A stretch of DNA of 64,000 nt from Levilactobacillus cerevisiae (GCF_003946245.1 NZ_RHNN01000010.1:1-64000), one strand, 5' to 3'. Positions 40,825 through 50,729 are shown, numbered from the stretch's first letter. Made by a program: numbers and translations. The notes: generated from the sequence alone by a model not told the origin.

Positions 40825-42058
40825 AAATTTGGATTTACGTCAAGATTTTCCGATTTTAAATCAAAAAGTTAATGATGAACAACTGGTCTATTTGGATAAT
40901 GCCGCTACGGCCCAACGGCCAACGGCGGTGACCGACAGTCTGGTTCATTTCTACCAGACCGATAACGCCAACGTTCACCGGGGCGTCCACACTTTGGCCG
41001 AACGGGCGACCGAGGACTACGAAAATGCGCGGCGCAAGGTCCAACGGTTCATCAACGCCGCCGAACCCGAAGAAGTGATTTTCACCAAGGGAACCACGGA
41101 TGGCTTGAACCTGGTGGCCAGCACCTATGGCGAGGCCAATATTCAGGCTGGCGATGAGATTGTGATTTCCATTATGGAACATCACAGCAATCTGATTCCT
41201 TGGCAACAGTTGGCCATCAAGAAGCACGCGACCTTAAAGTACATTGGCTTGACGGCTGATGGTGAACTCGACATGGCCGACGCAGCTGAAAAGATTACCG
41301 ACAAGACCAAGATCGTGGCGATTGCCCACGCCAGCAACGTTATGGGCGTGATCAATCCGTTGGCGGAATTGGCCAAATTGGCCCACCAACATGGCGCTAT
41401 CATCGTCGGCGACGGGGCCCAAGCCGTTCCCCATTTGGCCGTCGACGTGCAGGCCTTGGACGTGGATTTCTACGCGTTCTCGGGGCACAAGATGATGGGA
41501 CCCACTGGAATTGGTGCACTGTATGGCAAACGGGCGTTGCTCGAAGCCATGCCACCGTACCAATTTGGTGGCGAAATGATCGACTTCGTTCACGAACAGG
41601 ACAGTACCTGGGCACAGCTTCCCTATAAATTTGAGGCCGGCACGCAAAACATCGCCGGCGCCGTGGGACTGGGCACCGCTGTGGACTACTTAACCAATGT
41701 GGGCATGGCTAACGTCGAAGCGCACGAGCAAGCAATTGTCGATTACTTATTACCGAAATTAGTGGCGGACCCAGACCTCGAAGTCTATGGGCCCCACGAT
41801 CCCGCCAAACATACCGGTGTGATTGCCTTTAACGTGAAGGGCATTCACCCCCACGATATTGCGACGGCACTCGACATGGAGGGGGTCGCCGTTCGGGCGG
41901 GCCACCACTGTGCCCAACCGTTAATGACGTACCTCGGGTTGGTTGCGACCGCCCGCGCTAGCTTTTATCTTTACAATACCCAGCAGGACGCTGACCGATT
42001 GTTAGTCGCCCTGGCCGAAACAAAGGAGTTCTTCAACCATGGGGCTGTCAAAGCTTAA
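40814..42058 (+). CDS. sufS: Cysteine desulfurase SufS
   Basis: 414 residues, PLP-dependent class V aminotransferase fold. The PLP lysine is in FSGHKMMGPTGIG and the active Cys in RAGHHCAQPLM. It takes sulfur from L-cysteine and passes it to SufU. ATG 40814 has AGGAAAC upstream within the end of sufD. It overlaps sufU by 20 bases. Confidence 0.95.
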   Translation: MAAKNLDLRQDFPILNQKVNDEQLVYLDNAATAQRPTAVTDSLVHFYQTDNANVHRGVHTLAERATEDYENARRKVQRFINAAEPEEVIFTKGTTDGLNLVASTYGEANIQAGDEIVISIMEHHSNLIPWQQLAIKKHATLKYIGLTADGELDMADAAEKITDKTKIVAIAHASNVMGVINPLAELAKLAHQHGAIIVGDGAQAVPHLAVDVQALDVDFYAFSGHKMMGPTGIGALYGKRALLEAMPPYQFGGEMIDFVHEQDSTWAQLPYKFEAGTQNIAGAVGLGTAVDYLTNVGMANVEAHEQAIVDYLLPKLVADPDLEVYGPHDPAKHTGVIAFNVKGIHPHDIATALDMEGVAVRAGHHCAQPLMTYLGLVATARASFYLYNTQQDADRLLVALAETKEFFNHGAVKA

Positions 42059-42506
42059 TAGTTTGTACCGGGAAGTCATCCTGGATCATGCGGATCACCC
42101 GCGGCACAAACACGATTTAGAAAACAGTACGAATATGATTACCTTAAAAAATCCCACTTGTGGGGACGTGATTAACCTGTCCATTGCAATGGATGATCAG
42201 GACAAGATCGCGGACATCGGCTTCAGTGGGGATGGCTGCACGATCAGTCAGTCGTCCGCCAGCATGATGACCGATGCCGTCATGGGCAAGGATAAAGAAA
42301 CCGCCTTGCGAATGGCCAAGACCTTTTCCGACATGGTCATGGGAACGGAACACCCCCAAGCAGACCTCGACGAATTGGGTGACGCTGCCATTTTATCCAG
42401 TATCATGAGTTTTCCGGCCCGCATCAAGTGTGCAACCTTAGCTTGGTGGGCCTTACAACGGGCCTTACTTGAAGAAGACGCGCCCACAGATGAGGAGGAA
42501 GCATAA
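42039..42506 (+). CDS. sufU: Sulfur carrier protein SufU
   Basis: 155 residues, IscU/SufU fold. The zinc/sulfur Cys ligands lie in [15 protein letters not shown] and [12 protein letters not shown]. SufU accepts sulfur from SufS by zinc-ligand exchange. The insertion between the second and third motifs is typical of SufU. AAGGAG precedes the start inside sufS, and the stop shares a base with the sufB start. Confidence 0.95.
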   Translation: MGLSKLNSLYREVILDHADHPRHKHDLENSTNMITLKNPTCGDVINLSIAMDDQDKIADIGFSGDGCTISQSSASMMTDAVMGKDKETALRMAKTFSDMVMGTEHPQADLDELGDAAILSSIMSFPARIKCATLAWWALQRALLEEDAPTDEEEA

Positions 42507-43912
42507 TGTCAGACATGCCAGAAGAAGTGGTCAAAGACAAGGACTATGAATTCGGATTCCACGATGATATTGAACCCGCCTATTCTACGGGCCGGGGCCT
42601 GACCGAACAGACCGTCCGTGAAATTTCCGCGGCCAAGAAGGAACCCCAGTGGATGCTGGATTACCGCTTGAACGCTTACGAAATTTACAAGAAAATGCCG
42701 ATGCCGAAGTACGGTCCAGATTTATCCGGCTTAGACTTGAAGGATATGTTGTACTACCAAAAGATGACCGACAAGAAGTACCGGGACTGGGACGATGTAC
42801 CCGCTGATCTGAAGAAGACTTTCGATCGGTTAGGCGTGCCAGAAGCCGAACGGCAATACTTAGCGGGTTCCTCCGCACAGTACGAATCAGAAGTGGTCTA
42901 CCACAACATGCGTGACGACTTCGCCAAGCTCGGCATCATCTTTACCGATACGGATACCGCATTGCGGGAATACCCCGAATTGTTTAAGAAGTGGTTTGGC
43001 AAATTGGTCCAACCGGCCGACAACAAGTTTGCCGCTTTGAACGCCGCCGTATGGTCTGGGGGCTCCTTCATCTACGTGCCAGCTGGCGTGGAAACCAAGA
43101 CGCCAATCCAATCCTACTTCCGGCTGAATTCGGAAAACTCCGGTCAGTTTGAACGGACCTTGATCATCGTTGAACCAGGTGCCCGCGTGGATTACGTGGA
43201 AGGCTGTACCGCACCGAACTACTCGTCGGATAGCCTGCACGCCGCCGTGGTTGAGGTTAACGTGGAAAAGGACGCTTATTGCCGTTACACCACGATTCAG
43301 AACTGGTCGAACAACGTGTACAGTTTGGAAACGAAGCGGGCCGCCGCTGCCGAGAACGCCACGATGGAATGGGTCGACGGTAACTTAGGCTCGAAGGTCA
43401 CCATGAAATACCCGTCCGTTTACCTGAACGGTGAGGGTGCTCGCGGAACCATGCTGTCGATTGCCGTTGCCAGCAACAATATTCACCAGGACTCCGGTGC
43501 TCGGATGATTCACAACGCCAAGAACACGTCGAGTACCATCGTGTCCAAGTCGATTTCTAAGACCGGGGGCTCAACCGATTACCGCGGGACGGTACGGTTT
43601 GGCCGCCACTCCGATGGGTCGAAGGCGCACGTGGAATGTGACACGATCATCATGGATGACCAGTCTTCGTCGGATACGATTCCGTATAACGAAATTTCTA
43701 ACGCCAACGTTTCTATGGAACACGAAGCCAAGGTCTCGAAGATTTCAGAGGAACAATTGTACTACTTGATGAGTCGGGGAATTTCAGAAGCCAAGGCAAC
43801 CGAAATGATTGTCATGGGCTTCGTGGAACCCTTCACCAAGCAGTTACCGATGGAATATGCGGTTGAATTGAACCGGTTGATTAGTTTTGAAATGGAAGGG
43901 TCAATCGGCTAG
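42506..43912 (+). CDS. sufB: Fe-S assembly scaffold SufB
   Basis: 468 residues. SufB-type N-terminal region and beta-helix, with [21 protein letters not shown] containing the conserved Cys, and the C-terminal block [20 protein letters not shown]. It assembles the cluster together with SufC and SufD. Full length, one base overlap with sufU. Confidence 0.96.
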   Translation: MSDMPEEVVKDKDYEFGFHDDIEPAYSTGRGLTEQTVREISAAKKEPQWMLDYRLNAYEIYKKMPMPKYGPDLSGLDLKDMLYYQKMTDKKYRDWDDVPADLKKTFDRLGVPEAERQYLAGSSAQYESEVVYHNMRDDFAKLGIIFTDTDTALREYPELFKKWFGKLVQPADNKFAALNAAVWSGGSFIYVPAGVETKTPIQSYFRLNSENSGQFERTLIIVEPGARVDYVEGCTAPNYSSDSLHAAVVEVNVEKDAYCRYTTIQNWSNNVYSLETKRAAAAENATMEWVDGNLGSKVTMKYPSVYLNGEGARGTMLSIAVASNNIHQDSGARMIHNAKNTSSTIVSKSISKTGGSTDYRGTVRFGRHSDGSKAHVECDTIIMDDQSSSDTIPYNEISNANVSMEHEAKVSKISEEQLYYLMSRGISEAKATEMIVMGFVEPFTKQLPMEYAVELNRLISFEMEGSIG

Positions 43913-43947
43913 GCCGGACCCGGGAGCGAAGAGGAGGTTCATCACAG

Positions 43948-44271
43948 ATGGATGAGACAAAACAATTGTCGCCAGCCGAGATCATGGTCATGAAGGCCTT
44001 GGAAATGGTGATTGATCCAGAACTGGGCATCGACTTGGTTAACCTAGGCTTAATCTATGGCGTGCACGTTGATGGCGATACTTGTCGGGTCGACATGACG
44101 TTGACCACGATGGGCTGTCCGTTGAGCAATGCGTTGGACGCGGCCATTATTCAAGTGGTGACAGCCGTTGAAGGTATTGAACACTGCGACATTAAGTTGA
44201 TTTGGGAACCGGCGTGGAACATGGGCATGATGTCCCGCTACGCCAAGGTAGCTTTAGGCATTCATGAATAG
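43948..44271 (+). CDS. MIP18/DUF59-family Fe-S maturation protein
   Basis: 107 residues of the MIP18 (SufT/PaaD-like) family. The sequence shows VIDPELGIDLVNLGLIYGV and the conserved Cys in TTMGCPLSNA. Such proteins help to deliver clusters to targets. It is the last gene of the suf operon, 35 bases after sufB with GAGGAGG upstream. It may be called SufT, but the short form here lacks the longer SufT N-terminus. Confidence 0.88.
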   Translation: MDETKQLSPAEIMVMKALEMVIDPELGIDLVNLGLIYGVHVDGDTCRVDMTLTTMGCPLSNALDAAIIQVVTAVEGIEHCDIKLIWEPAWNMGMMSRYAKVALGIHE

Positions 44272-44282
44272 GGTGAGTTAAA

Positions 44283-45176
44283 ATGAATATTGGCATCTTT
44301 GTGGCTCGCCGGAAGGCCCTCAAAATCTCACAGGTCAAGCTGTGTACGGGAATCTGCACCCAGGCGACGCTCAGTAAATTTGAAAATAATAATCGCGTGC
44401 CGTCATTGTCGATTCTCAGCAAACTTTGCGTACGCTTAGGGCTTACGGTGGACGATCTCTACCAGGAAAGTGCGACGACTGCGGTGCAGCTGCGGCACGA
44501 CCTAGACAATATTGAAAAGGAACTGATGATGGAGAATTATCAGTGCGTTTTGAAACGGCTGGAAAAGTTCAAGCCCAACCAAATTGATGAGATCAACGTG
44601 AAGATGCAGTTCTGTTACTTGCGGGGATGCGTGAACGCGCTGATCAACCAGCAACCGGACAAGATTTTGTTTGACTTCGCGCAGATCCTAAACGATTTGG
44701 ATGAGCGCCACCAAACGATTTTTACTCAGTTGGCCTTCCTGGGATCAGGCATCATGTACGCGCGTCACCAGGAGACCCAGCAAGCGGAGTTCTACTTTGA
44801 GAAGGTCTACCAGCACATCAAGGCCTATCACCCGGACGACCATCTGGATGAACCCAACCGTTACTACCTGCGCATGCTGACGCTGATTTTCTTCACCGCG
44901 GAGTTCTATGCGGGGCAAGAAAAGTACCGGCTGAGCAATCAACTGGTGGATACGGGCGTGCAGCTGTGTTCCGATGAGCGGGTGACGTATTACCTGCCAC
45001 GCTTGAAGTTTCTGGCAACGCAGAATGCAGTCAATCAGGGCAAGCAACCAGCCACGATTCAACGGCTGATGGACGAGACGTTGGCGTTTACCCGGATCAA
45101 TCAGAATGAAGTTATTGAAGTGAAGTTGGCCGCTTTGAAGTGTCAGTTCAATCGACAGTTGGCTGAGAATAAATAG
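44283..45176 (+). CDS. XRE regulator with TPR-like C-terminal domain (Rgg/RRNPP type)
   Basis: 297 residues. Helix-turn-helix at about 5-60 (SQVKLCTGICTQATLSKFENNNRVPSLSILSKL), then a helical repeat domain of 230 residues, as in Rgg/MutR and related peptide-responsive regulators. It begins 11 bases after the MIP18-family gene, with GGGTGAG upstream, so it may be co-transcribed with suf. No small peptide pheromone gene is evident beside it before the terminator at 45191. Its target and ligand are unknown. Confidence 0.85.
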   Translation: MNIGIFVARRKALKISQVKLCTGICTQATLSKFENNNRVPSLSILSKLCVRLGLTVDDLYQESATTAVQLRHDLDNIEKELMMENYQCVLKRLEKFKPNQIDEINVKMQFCYLRGCVNALINQQPDKILFDFAQILNDLDERHQTIFTQLAFLGSGIMYARHQETQQAEFYFEKVYQHIKAYHPDDHLDEPNRYYLRMLTLIFFTAEFYAGQEKYRLSNQLVDTGVQLCSDERVTYYLPRLKFLATQNAVNQGKQPATIQRLMDETLAFTRINQNEVIEVKLAALKCQFNRQLAENK

Positions 45177-45190
45177 ATTAGACAACTAAT

Positions 45191-45226
45191 GGAGTGGGTA
45201 TCGCAGAATGCGGCCCGCTCCTTTTT
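45191..45226 (+). terminator. Terminator after the XRE/TPR regulator
   Basis: GGAGTGGG pairs with CCCGCTCC, followed by TTTTT. Confidence 0.85.
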
Positions 45227-45339
45227 ATACGGATTAATCCGTCACGGTGACGATTGTATTGCCAGTAAGGAATATTATAATGTAATTAATGGGTGCTCTA
45301 TACCAAATTGAAACAAATGATTTCAGGGGATGTTATCAA

Positions 45340-47085
45340 GTGTGGTATTGGAAAAATAAGGAGTTCATGTGGCTTGCAGGTTTGTGCATGGGTGCTGGGT
45401 TGGTAGCGGGGATGTCATTTTCACCAGTTGTGCCGGCACGAGCGGCTACACAGGTTTCTACGGCGACGAAGACCAGTGCCGCGACAACGTTATCTGATGC
45501 AGAGTTTGAGAAAGAGATAACTGATCCGGTGAGTGCTGATCAACCAATTAAGGATGTTTTTAAGGATCCAAAGTTGGCTCAGATTGTCGCAGATGGGTTA
45601 CATGCAGGGGATTTTCAAGGCGTGGACACGAATTTACAAACATTGATGGATGCGTACAAAGGTCAAGAATATAATACGCAATTCAGTGTTGTGCCTAGTT
45701 CAGACCAGACGCCTGGCACGGCGACCGTTTCAAATTGGACGGGATTAAGCGCACTGGCAGATTTCTTTGAAGTCATTGAAGTTGATGATCAACCAGACTT
45801 TAATACGAAGGCTACTGAGTTAGTCAAAGAGGTGGGACATGCCAATGCTGATTTGTCGCTGACGTTTAATGGAGATGACATGACGACAACCGGATTTAAT
45901 CAATTAATTGACCTGACTAAATTGGGATTTGGCCTGCAGCAGTTGGGGGTCAAGGACAATCAGATTACGGACTTTTCAGCGATTGATAGGCTACCCAATA
46001 GTGGCTTGAATGCCCCTATTACGGGCATAAGAGAGAGCGGATCTGTAGAAGAATCCTCAGCCTTAATGGTTCACAATAGTAGCGTTGTGATTAAGGGTGG
46101 TGTTCCGGGTGCGGAGCTTTTGCCCAAGGCTGTGATCAATCGTGAGAATGACCGAGTTGGGCTTTTTCGGCTAGAGACACCGGCACAAACTGCTGATTAC
46201 TTGCAGAATGCAACCGAGGATAATTTGAAGCGAATGCCTGAGGGGAATGTTGCTTCACCAGTGACATTTGCTAAGCTCAACGCATTAAACCAAGTCGACT
46301 TTAACAATCACGATTGGCAAAACGTTTATCCCTGGGCCCATGCACAATTCGCAAACGGTGCTGATTTGTCAGACCTTGCGCCAGAAGATATTTTCAATCT
46401 GTGTCAGACGAGCGTTCAGAATATTCCAAACAATGTTCAGTCGTTGACGATTCGCTCGGAGTGGGCGAACGGCTTCTCACAAGGCTATCCAATTAGCACC
46501 TTAGTGAAGATTCCTTTGACTCGTGAGAGTAGCCAGAGTCATGCGTCAATCGCTACCAGTAGCGGTGACAAAGCTGCAGCGCAAAGTAGTGTTGCTTCGC
46601 AATCTGTTGGGCCCAAGATTGCGAAAAAGGGGCAGGCAGTCTATGCGTTAAAGAAGGTCGGGTTGTACCGCCAGCCGACGTTTACACAGCGGAGTCGGCA
46701 AAACTTTTATCCCCGGGAGTCGCGTATCCACCGGCCACAATTTGTTGTCACCGGGTACGCCCGTTCTAAGCAGGGCCGGCTACGTTACCAGGTTCGTGAT
46801 GTTAACCATCACTCGGTAACGTTCAATCATCGGGGCTATCTAACGGCGAGAACAGCCTATGTGGTGCCAACGTATTATCAACGTGCACCGAAGCGGATTC
46901 GAATCATCAATCCCAAGGGGATTAGCGCTTACCAGAAAGTTAATTTGACCCGCCGGCTTAAGCACTATCGTAAGGGGCAAGTTCTGCGAGTCAAAAGGCT
47001 CGTTAACTATCATTTGACCATGCGTTTGGTTTTAACAAATGGGCGCTACATTACGGCTAATAAAACCCTGGTAAAGGTTCGTTAG
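45340..47085 (+). CDS. Large secreted surface protein with DUF5776-type end
   Basis: About 581 residues. Signal peptide to about residue 37 (SPVVPARAA). A middle region contains LRR-like strands (LSLTFNGDD, LGVKDNQITDFSAIDRL) as in lactobacillus MucBP or LRR surface proteins. The C-terminus is highly basic (RIRIINPKGISAYQKVNLTRRLKHYRKG) and fits the DUF5776 wall-associated domain. GTG 45340 is preferred, with AGGGGAT upstream; ATG 45289 lacks a ribosome-binding site. It has no LPxTG motif, so wall attachment would rest on the basic C-terminus. Confidence 0.78.
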   Translation: MWYWKNKEFMWLAGLCMGAGLVAGMSFSPVVPARAATQVSTATKTSAATTLSDAEFEKEITDPVSADQPIKDVFKDPKLAQIVADGLHAGDFQGVDTNLQTLMDAYKGQEYNTQFSVVPSSDQTPGTATVSNWTGLSALADFFEVIEVDDQPDFNTKATELVKEVGHANADLSLTFNGDDMTTTGFNQLIDLTKLGFGLQQLGVKDNQITDFSAIDRLPNSGLNAPITGIRESGSVEESSALMVHNSSVVIKGGVPGAELLPKAVINRENDRVGLFRLETPAQTADYLQNATEDNLKRMPEGNVASPVTFAKLNALNQVDFNNHDWQNVYPWAHAQFANGADLSDLAPEDIFNLCQTSVQNIPNNVQSLTIRSEWANGFSQGYPISTLVKIPLTRESSQSHASIATSSGDKAAAQSSVASQSVGPKIAKKGQAVYALKKVGLYRQPTFTQRSRQNFYPRESRIHRPQFVVTGYARSKQGRLRYQVRDVNHHSVTFNHRGYLTARTAYVVPTYYQRAPKRIRIINPKGISAYQKVNLTRRLKHYRKGQVLRVKRLVNYHLTMRLVLTNGRYITANKTLVKVR

Positions 47086-47107
47086 CCGCCATAAAATCAG
47101 CTAGTGT

Positions 47108-47142
47108 AAGCGGACTTTTCAATTAGAAGAGTCTGCTTTTTT
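47108..47142 (+). terminator. Terminator of the surface protein gene
   Basis: AAGCGGACT pairs with AGTCTGCTT, followed by TTTT. Confidence 0.8.
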
Positions 47143-47306
47143 AGACCGAAGTTGGAAAGATTGTTCGGAAACTGAAAACGCTTTACGAGTGATATGTTAT
47201 ACTACAACTATAGTAGGTATGCCGCTAAATGATTGTGACCATGACCAATCAATGGCGGCTAATATCATTTAGAGAATGAACCAGAAATAGGACAGGAGGA
47301 TGGGCT

Positions 47307-48356
47307 TTGACTGAGAACGACAAGTGGATCACGCGTTACTTTGAGAATGCCCCCGTTGCCATTATTTTATTTCAGGAAGATGAGATGCTAGCGTGTAATC
47401 GGGCAGCGCGGTGTTTAAAAAAACAGCTACACTTTGATCCGCATTATTTATATGAAATTGCCCAAGCAGCGGTCGACCAGCAGGGGAATCTTGCGACGGA
47501 TTGCCCAAGCTGTGCGATTGCCAAGCAAGTCCGTGAGGTCGTCGTCCCCGTTTTGTCAGCTGAAGACGACTCCATTGATGCGGGCTACATGATGTTTTAC
47601 AAGGCCTTGGATCTGCGGCAACACATCACCTCCTTAACGTTGAAAAGCTGTGGGACCCTCAATCGGGGCCTACGTTTGGCGCAAAACGAAGAAATCAGTC
47701 GCTACGTGGTTAGAGCTAATGAAGAGGACCGCCACCAAATTTCGGCAGACCTCCACGACAACATCGCGCAGGGACTCTATTTTGCCATGACTGGAGTCCA
47801 ACGATTGGCCAACTGTGACCTGAGTTCAGACGAACGGCAGACACAAGCGGCCGCGATTACCCAGCAATTACAGGAGACGCTGGCCGAGGTCAAGAACATG
47901 GCGCTAGAGGTCCGGCCATCTGTCATGGACGACTTCGGCTTGTTTGCGGCCCTACGAGCGTTGGCGACGCGGCTACAGGCCACCACTGGCATCGATATTT
48001 CCGTCAGTGGTAATGCCCAGCCGGCGTGCCTGTCTGAAGCTATTCAAAGCGCCATGTACCGGGTGGCACAAGAGGCTATCAATAACGCCGTGAAGCACGC
48101 CAACGCTAGTGAAATCATGTTACTGTTAGTCGAACACAATCACTTTATCACGCTCCAAATCATTGACGATGGGGATGGTTTTAATGTGGCTGAACATTCC
48201 CAATTTAACGGCCATTCGTTGGGCTTGAGCGATATGAATGAACGGATCAAGTCCTTGAGTGGTATCTTTCATCTGGATTCGACACCGGGCGTGGGGACCA
48301 CGGTATCGGTGAAGTTTCCAGTTTGTATGAGTAAGGGGAGTCTTCAAAATGTATAA
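47307..48356 (+). CDS. NreB-like cytoplasmic sensor histidine kinase
   Basis: 349 residues, no membrane helix. A PAS-like N-terminal sensor (1-100) carries four Cys at 30, 36, 66 and 69. The HisKA_3 phospho-acceptor is His150 (ISADLHDNIAQGL), and the HATPase domain shows EAINNAVKHA, DDGDGF and GLSDMNERI. NreB of staphylococci senses oxygen through a four-Cys Fe-S cluster. The Cys count agrees, but the spacing (C-x5-C, C-x2-C) differs, so cluster binding is inference. No nitrate reductase genes are nearby. It overlaps the response regulator by 8 bases. Confidence 0.85.
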   Translation: MTENDKWITRYFENAPVAIILFQEDEMLACNRAARCLKKQLHFDPHYLYEIAQAAVDQQGNLATDCPSCAIAKQVREVVVPVLSAEDDSIDAGYMMFYKALDLRQHITSLTLKSCGTLNRGLRLAQNEEISRYVVRANEEDRHQISADLHDNIAQGLYFAMTGVQRLANCDLSSDERQTQAAAITQQLQETLAEVKNMALEVRPSVMDDFGLFAALRALATRLQATTGIDISVSGNAQPACLSEAIQSAMYRVAQEAINNAVKHANASEIMLLLVEHNHFITLQIIDDGDGFNVAEHSQFNGHSLGLSDMNERIKSLSGIFHLDSTPGVGTTVSVKFPVCMSKGSLQNV

Positions 48357-49002
48357 AGTCTTAGTAGCCGACGACCACGCGATTGTGCGGTCGGGACTGA
48401 AAGCAATTGTGGATGACCAACCGGATTATCAAGTCGTTGCCGAAGCGGCCAACGGCAACGATACGTTTGTCCGTGCCGGTCAGGGTGACATTGACATGAT
48501 TATTATGGATTTGAGCATGCCGCCGGGTGAAAGTGGCTTGGTGACGACGAAGCGGATTCACAATCAGTATCCGAAAATTTGGATTATCATTCTATCAATG
48601 CACGGTGAGGAAGACTACGTGGATCAGGCCATTAAGAATGGGGCCGCGGGTTACGTGTTGAAGAGCTCACCGGATAGCGAGATTATTAACGCCATCACCA
48701 CGGTGGTGCACGGCCGCCATTATGTGGATGAGAACGTGATTCTATTGAAGGCGGACATCAAGAATATTCTAACGGACGTGGATAAGACCAATCTGTGGGG
48801 CCACAGCCCGTTGTCTAAACGGGAACGAGAAGTCATGCCTTTGGTGGCGTTGGGTTACTCCAATAAGGAAGTTGCCGCCAAGCTAAACATTACGACCAAG
48901 ACGGTGGAAGCTCATAAGGCCAGTATTATGCGGAAGCTGGATTTGACGTCCCACGTGGATCTGGTGCGGTACGCGATTCATCATCAGTTAATTGAATTCT
49001 AG
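48349..49002 (+). CDS. NreC-like LuxR-family response regulator
   Basis: 217 residues. A receiver domain has Asp8, Asp9 and phospho-acceptor Asp54 (IIMDLSMP), with Lys in YVLKSS. A LuxR/NarL helix-turn-helix fills the end (LSKREREVMPLVALGYSNKEVAAKLNITTKTVEAH). It pairs with the kinase upstream, which it overlaps. Targets are not apparent in the window. Confidence 0.9.
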   Translation: MYKVLVADDHAIVRSGLKAIVDDQPDYQVVAEAANGNDTFVRAGQGDIDMIIMDLSMPPGESGLVTTKRIHNQYPKIWIIILSMHGEEDYVDQAIKNGAAGYVLKSSPDSEIINAITTVVHGRHYVDENVILLKADIKNILTDVDKTNLWGHSPLSKREREVMPLVALGYSNKEVAAKLNITTKTVEAHKASIMRKLDLTSHVDLVRYAIHHQLIEF

Positions 49003-49015
49003 TGACAATCAGTGC

Positions 49016-49054
49016 GCCAGCTTTTCTCTGAATGAGGGAAAGGCTGGCTTTTTT
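49016..49054 (+). terminator. Terminator of the two-component operon
   Basis: GCCAGCTTTTCTC pairs with GAGGGAAAGGCTGGC, followed by TTTTTT. Confidence 0.9.
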
Positions 49055-49357
49055 GCGCGCCAATTTATTGAAAAAGTAATCGTTTATCCGGCAACCATTT
49101 CTGCCAGTTGGGTCAGTATAGCAGATTATCTTTCGCTTAGGGGGTCCGTTAAGCAACAACCTGGTTATGGGCTTAGTGGTCCATTGGGGGTGCCAAATGC
49201 AAACGCTGAATTGCCGGCATTTACATTTGTGAAGGGGCATCATCGCGTGGGACCTTTACCAAAAAAATACAAGAAAACAACGATACTTATAAGCGAGCTT
49301 GGTATGCTACTCCCGGAAACGTGAATATGACTTGGTCAAGCATGGCAGGAGGTAACC
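49055..49357. other. Gap before the tyrosine phosphatase gene
   Basis: About 300 bases. One open frame crosses it but begins inside the preceding terminator and has no similarity that I recognise. No clear promoter beyond generic AT-rich blocks near 49260-49320. Confidence 0.4.
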
Positions 49358-50404
49358 ATGAAGCATACGTGGATCAAAGCAATCAGTCTTATCGGTGTCG
49401 GCTTGATGTTGGCGGGGAGCGGGATTCCCACTGGTTTTGCGGCAATTCAGGCGGCCGCACCCGTTGTTGAGCAGGAGGCGGAGGATTGGAAGAGCGGCAA
49501 GGGACCGGTCGTGATTCCCAACCTGAAGGATCAGTCCAACGAGGCCGATTTAGCCTTGTACAAGATTCCCCTGGAGAAGACGAAAAATACGCGGGACATT
49601 GGCGGGTACCAAACGGCGGATGGCTACTGGCAGATTCGCTCGCACAGCTTGATTCGGTCGGCCGCGCTGAGCAATTTGAATAGCGCAGATATCAAGACGC
49701 TGGCCAACGACTACCAGGTGCGGTCAATCGTGGATTTCCGGACGCCTGGCCAGATTGAAAAGGCCAAGGATAAGGTGATTCCGGGCGCCACCAATACGGA
49801 AATTTCCGTGCTGGGGCCGCACGCCTATACGGATGGTATCGACGGTGATGGTGATTTCTACAACCAGCGCTTGAATTTCGGCTACTCCGCCGTGATGGGG
49901 TATCGAAAATTTTTGAACATGCTGCTGACCAATCCGAGTGGGTCCACACTATACCATTGTTCCTCCGGCAAGGATCGGACCGGGATTGCGACGGTCTTGA
50001 TCATGGCCATTTTAGGTGTTCCTAAGCAGGATATCGTCAATGATTTCATGCTCTCGCAGTACACCCAACGGACCGTCAAAATTGAATGGATCTCGCGCTA
50101 CTACTTTGAAATTGAACGGAACTATGGTTCGATTCACCAGTACATTTCGCAAGTTATCGGCTTCTCACCGGCGCAACAGGAGCGGCTCAAGGCCAAGTAT
50201 CTAATTTCGACTGATGGCAAAAACACGCCGTACCCGGGAACGACCACGCCGGGCAATCCTAATCCCAATCCCAACCCCAACCCCAACCCCAACCCCAACC
50301 CCACGCCGACGCCCAGTCAGCCGGACCCGGAGCCAGACGTGACGGGAGAAACCACGTCGCCCGAACCAACGCCGGAGGTCACGGGGATGGCGACCAAGTC
50401 GTGA
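49358..50404 (+). CDS. Secreted tyrosine/serine phosphatase with a Pro-Asn repeat tail
   Basis: 348 residues. Signal peptide to about residue 32 (GFAAIQAAA). Y_phosphatase3-type domain: NTRDIGGYQTADG, SIVDFRTPGQ, and the active-site loop YHCSSGKDRTG with Cys and Arg. The C-terminal tail holds about nine Asn-Pro units and Thr/Pro/Glu-rich residues, as in wall-spanning linkers, then stops abruptly. The next gene overlaps by GTGA and encodes a basic wall-binding-like domain, so the protein may be split. GGAGG precedes the start. Confidence 0.85.
   Translation: MKHTWIKAISLIGVGLMLAGSGIPTGFAAIQAAAPVVEQEAEDWKSGKGPVVIPNLKDQSNEADLALYKIPLEKTKNTRDIGGYQTADGYWQIRSHSLIRSAALSNLNSADIKTLANDYQVRSIVDFRTPGQIEKAKDKVIPGATNTEISVLGPHAYTDGIDGDGDFYNQRLNFGYSAVMGYRKFLNMLLTNPSGSTLYHCSSGKDRTGIATVLIMAILGVPKQDIVNDFMLSQYTQRTVKIEWISRYYFEIERNYGSIHQYISQVIGFSPAQQERLKAKYLISTDGKNTPYPGTTTPGNPNPNPNPNPNPNPNPTPTPSQPDPEPDVTGETTSPEPTPEVTGMATKS
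50255..50302 (+). repeat. Hexanucleotide tandem repeat coding for Asn-Pro
   Basis: About eight tandem AAYCCY hexamers within the phosphatase gene. Changes in copy number keep the frame, so length variation of the tail is expected rather than switching. Confidence 0.85.
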
Positions 50405-50676
50405 AAAAGAAGGCCAAGGTTAAAATCCTGTCGACCAAGAAGCGGCAGACAAAATTTGTTTATCAGTTGAAAGGTAAAAAGAAATGGTTCAAGAATGCGG
50501 GACTGTCAAAGGCGTTTGGCACGGGTAAGACGCCGAAAAAATCTGCCAAGAAGTGGCGCATCGTTAAGTCTGAACGGGTGAAAATCAGCGGGCATAAGCA
50601 GACTTATTATCAGGTCCAGGATCGAAAGGGCCACAAGGCTTGGCTGCTGAAGGCGTATGTCGTTAAGGCCGCGTAA
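50401..50676 (+). CDS. Basic SH3-like wall-binding domain, possibly the split-off end of the phosphatase
   Basis: 91 residues, very rich in Lys. It shows a QTKFVYQLKGKKKWFKNAGL and YYQVQDRKGHKAWLLKAYVV pattern, typical of C-terminal wall-binding modules of lactobacillus exoproteins. There is no signal peptide, so alone it could not reach the wall. GTG 50401 overlaps the phosphatase stop (GTGA). A -1 change at the junction would fuse it to the phosphatase. Either a frameshift has separated domain and enzyme, or ribosomes re-initiate and the small protein stays inside. Confidence 0.6.
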   Translation: MKKKAKVKILSTKKRQTKFVYQLKGKKKWFKNAGLSKAFGTGKTPKKSAKKWRIVKSERVKISGHKQTYYQVQDRKGHKAWLLKAYVVKAA

Positions 50677-50677
50677 C

Positions 50678-50720
50678 GAAAAGCACGCTCAGGCTGATTG
50701 GCCCAAGCGTGCTTCTATTT
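50678..50720. terminator. Bidirectional terminator
   Basis: AAGCACGCT pairs with AGCGTGCTT, flanked by A and T runs; shared by the plus-strand gene ending at 50676 and the minus-strand gene ending at 50730. Confidence 0.8.
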
Positions 50721-50729
50721 ATAAGTCGA

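Noticed and set aside
48992-49324. 110-codon plus-strand frame after the response regulator
   Set aside because: It begins in the response-regulator stop region and runs through a strong terminator.
50255-50302. Phase variation by the hexamer repeat in the phosphatase gene
   Set aside because: The unit is six bases, so copy changes keep the frame.
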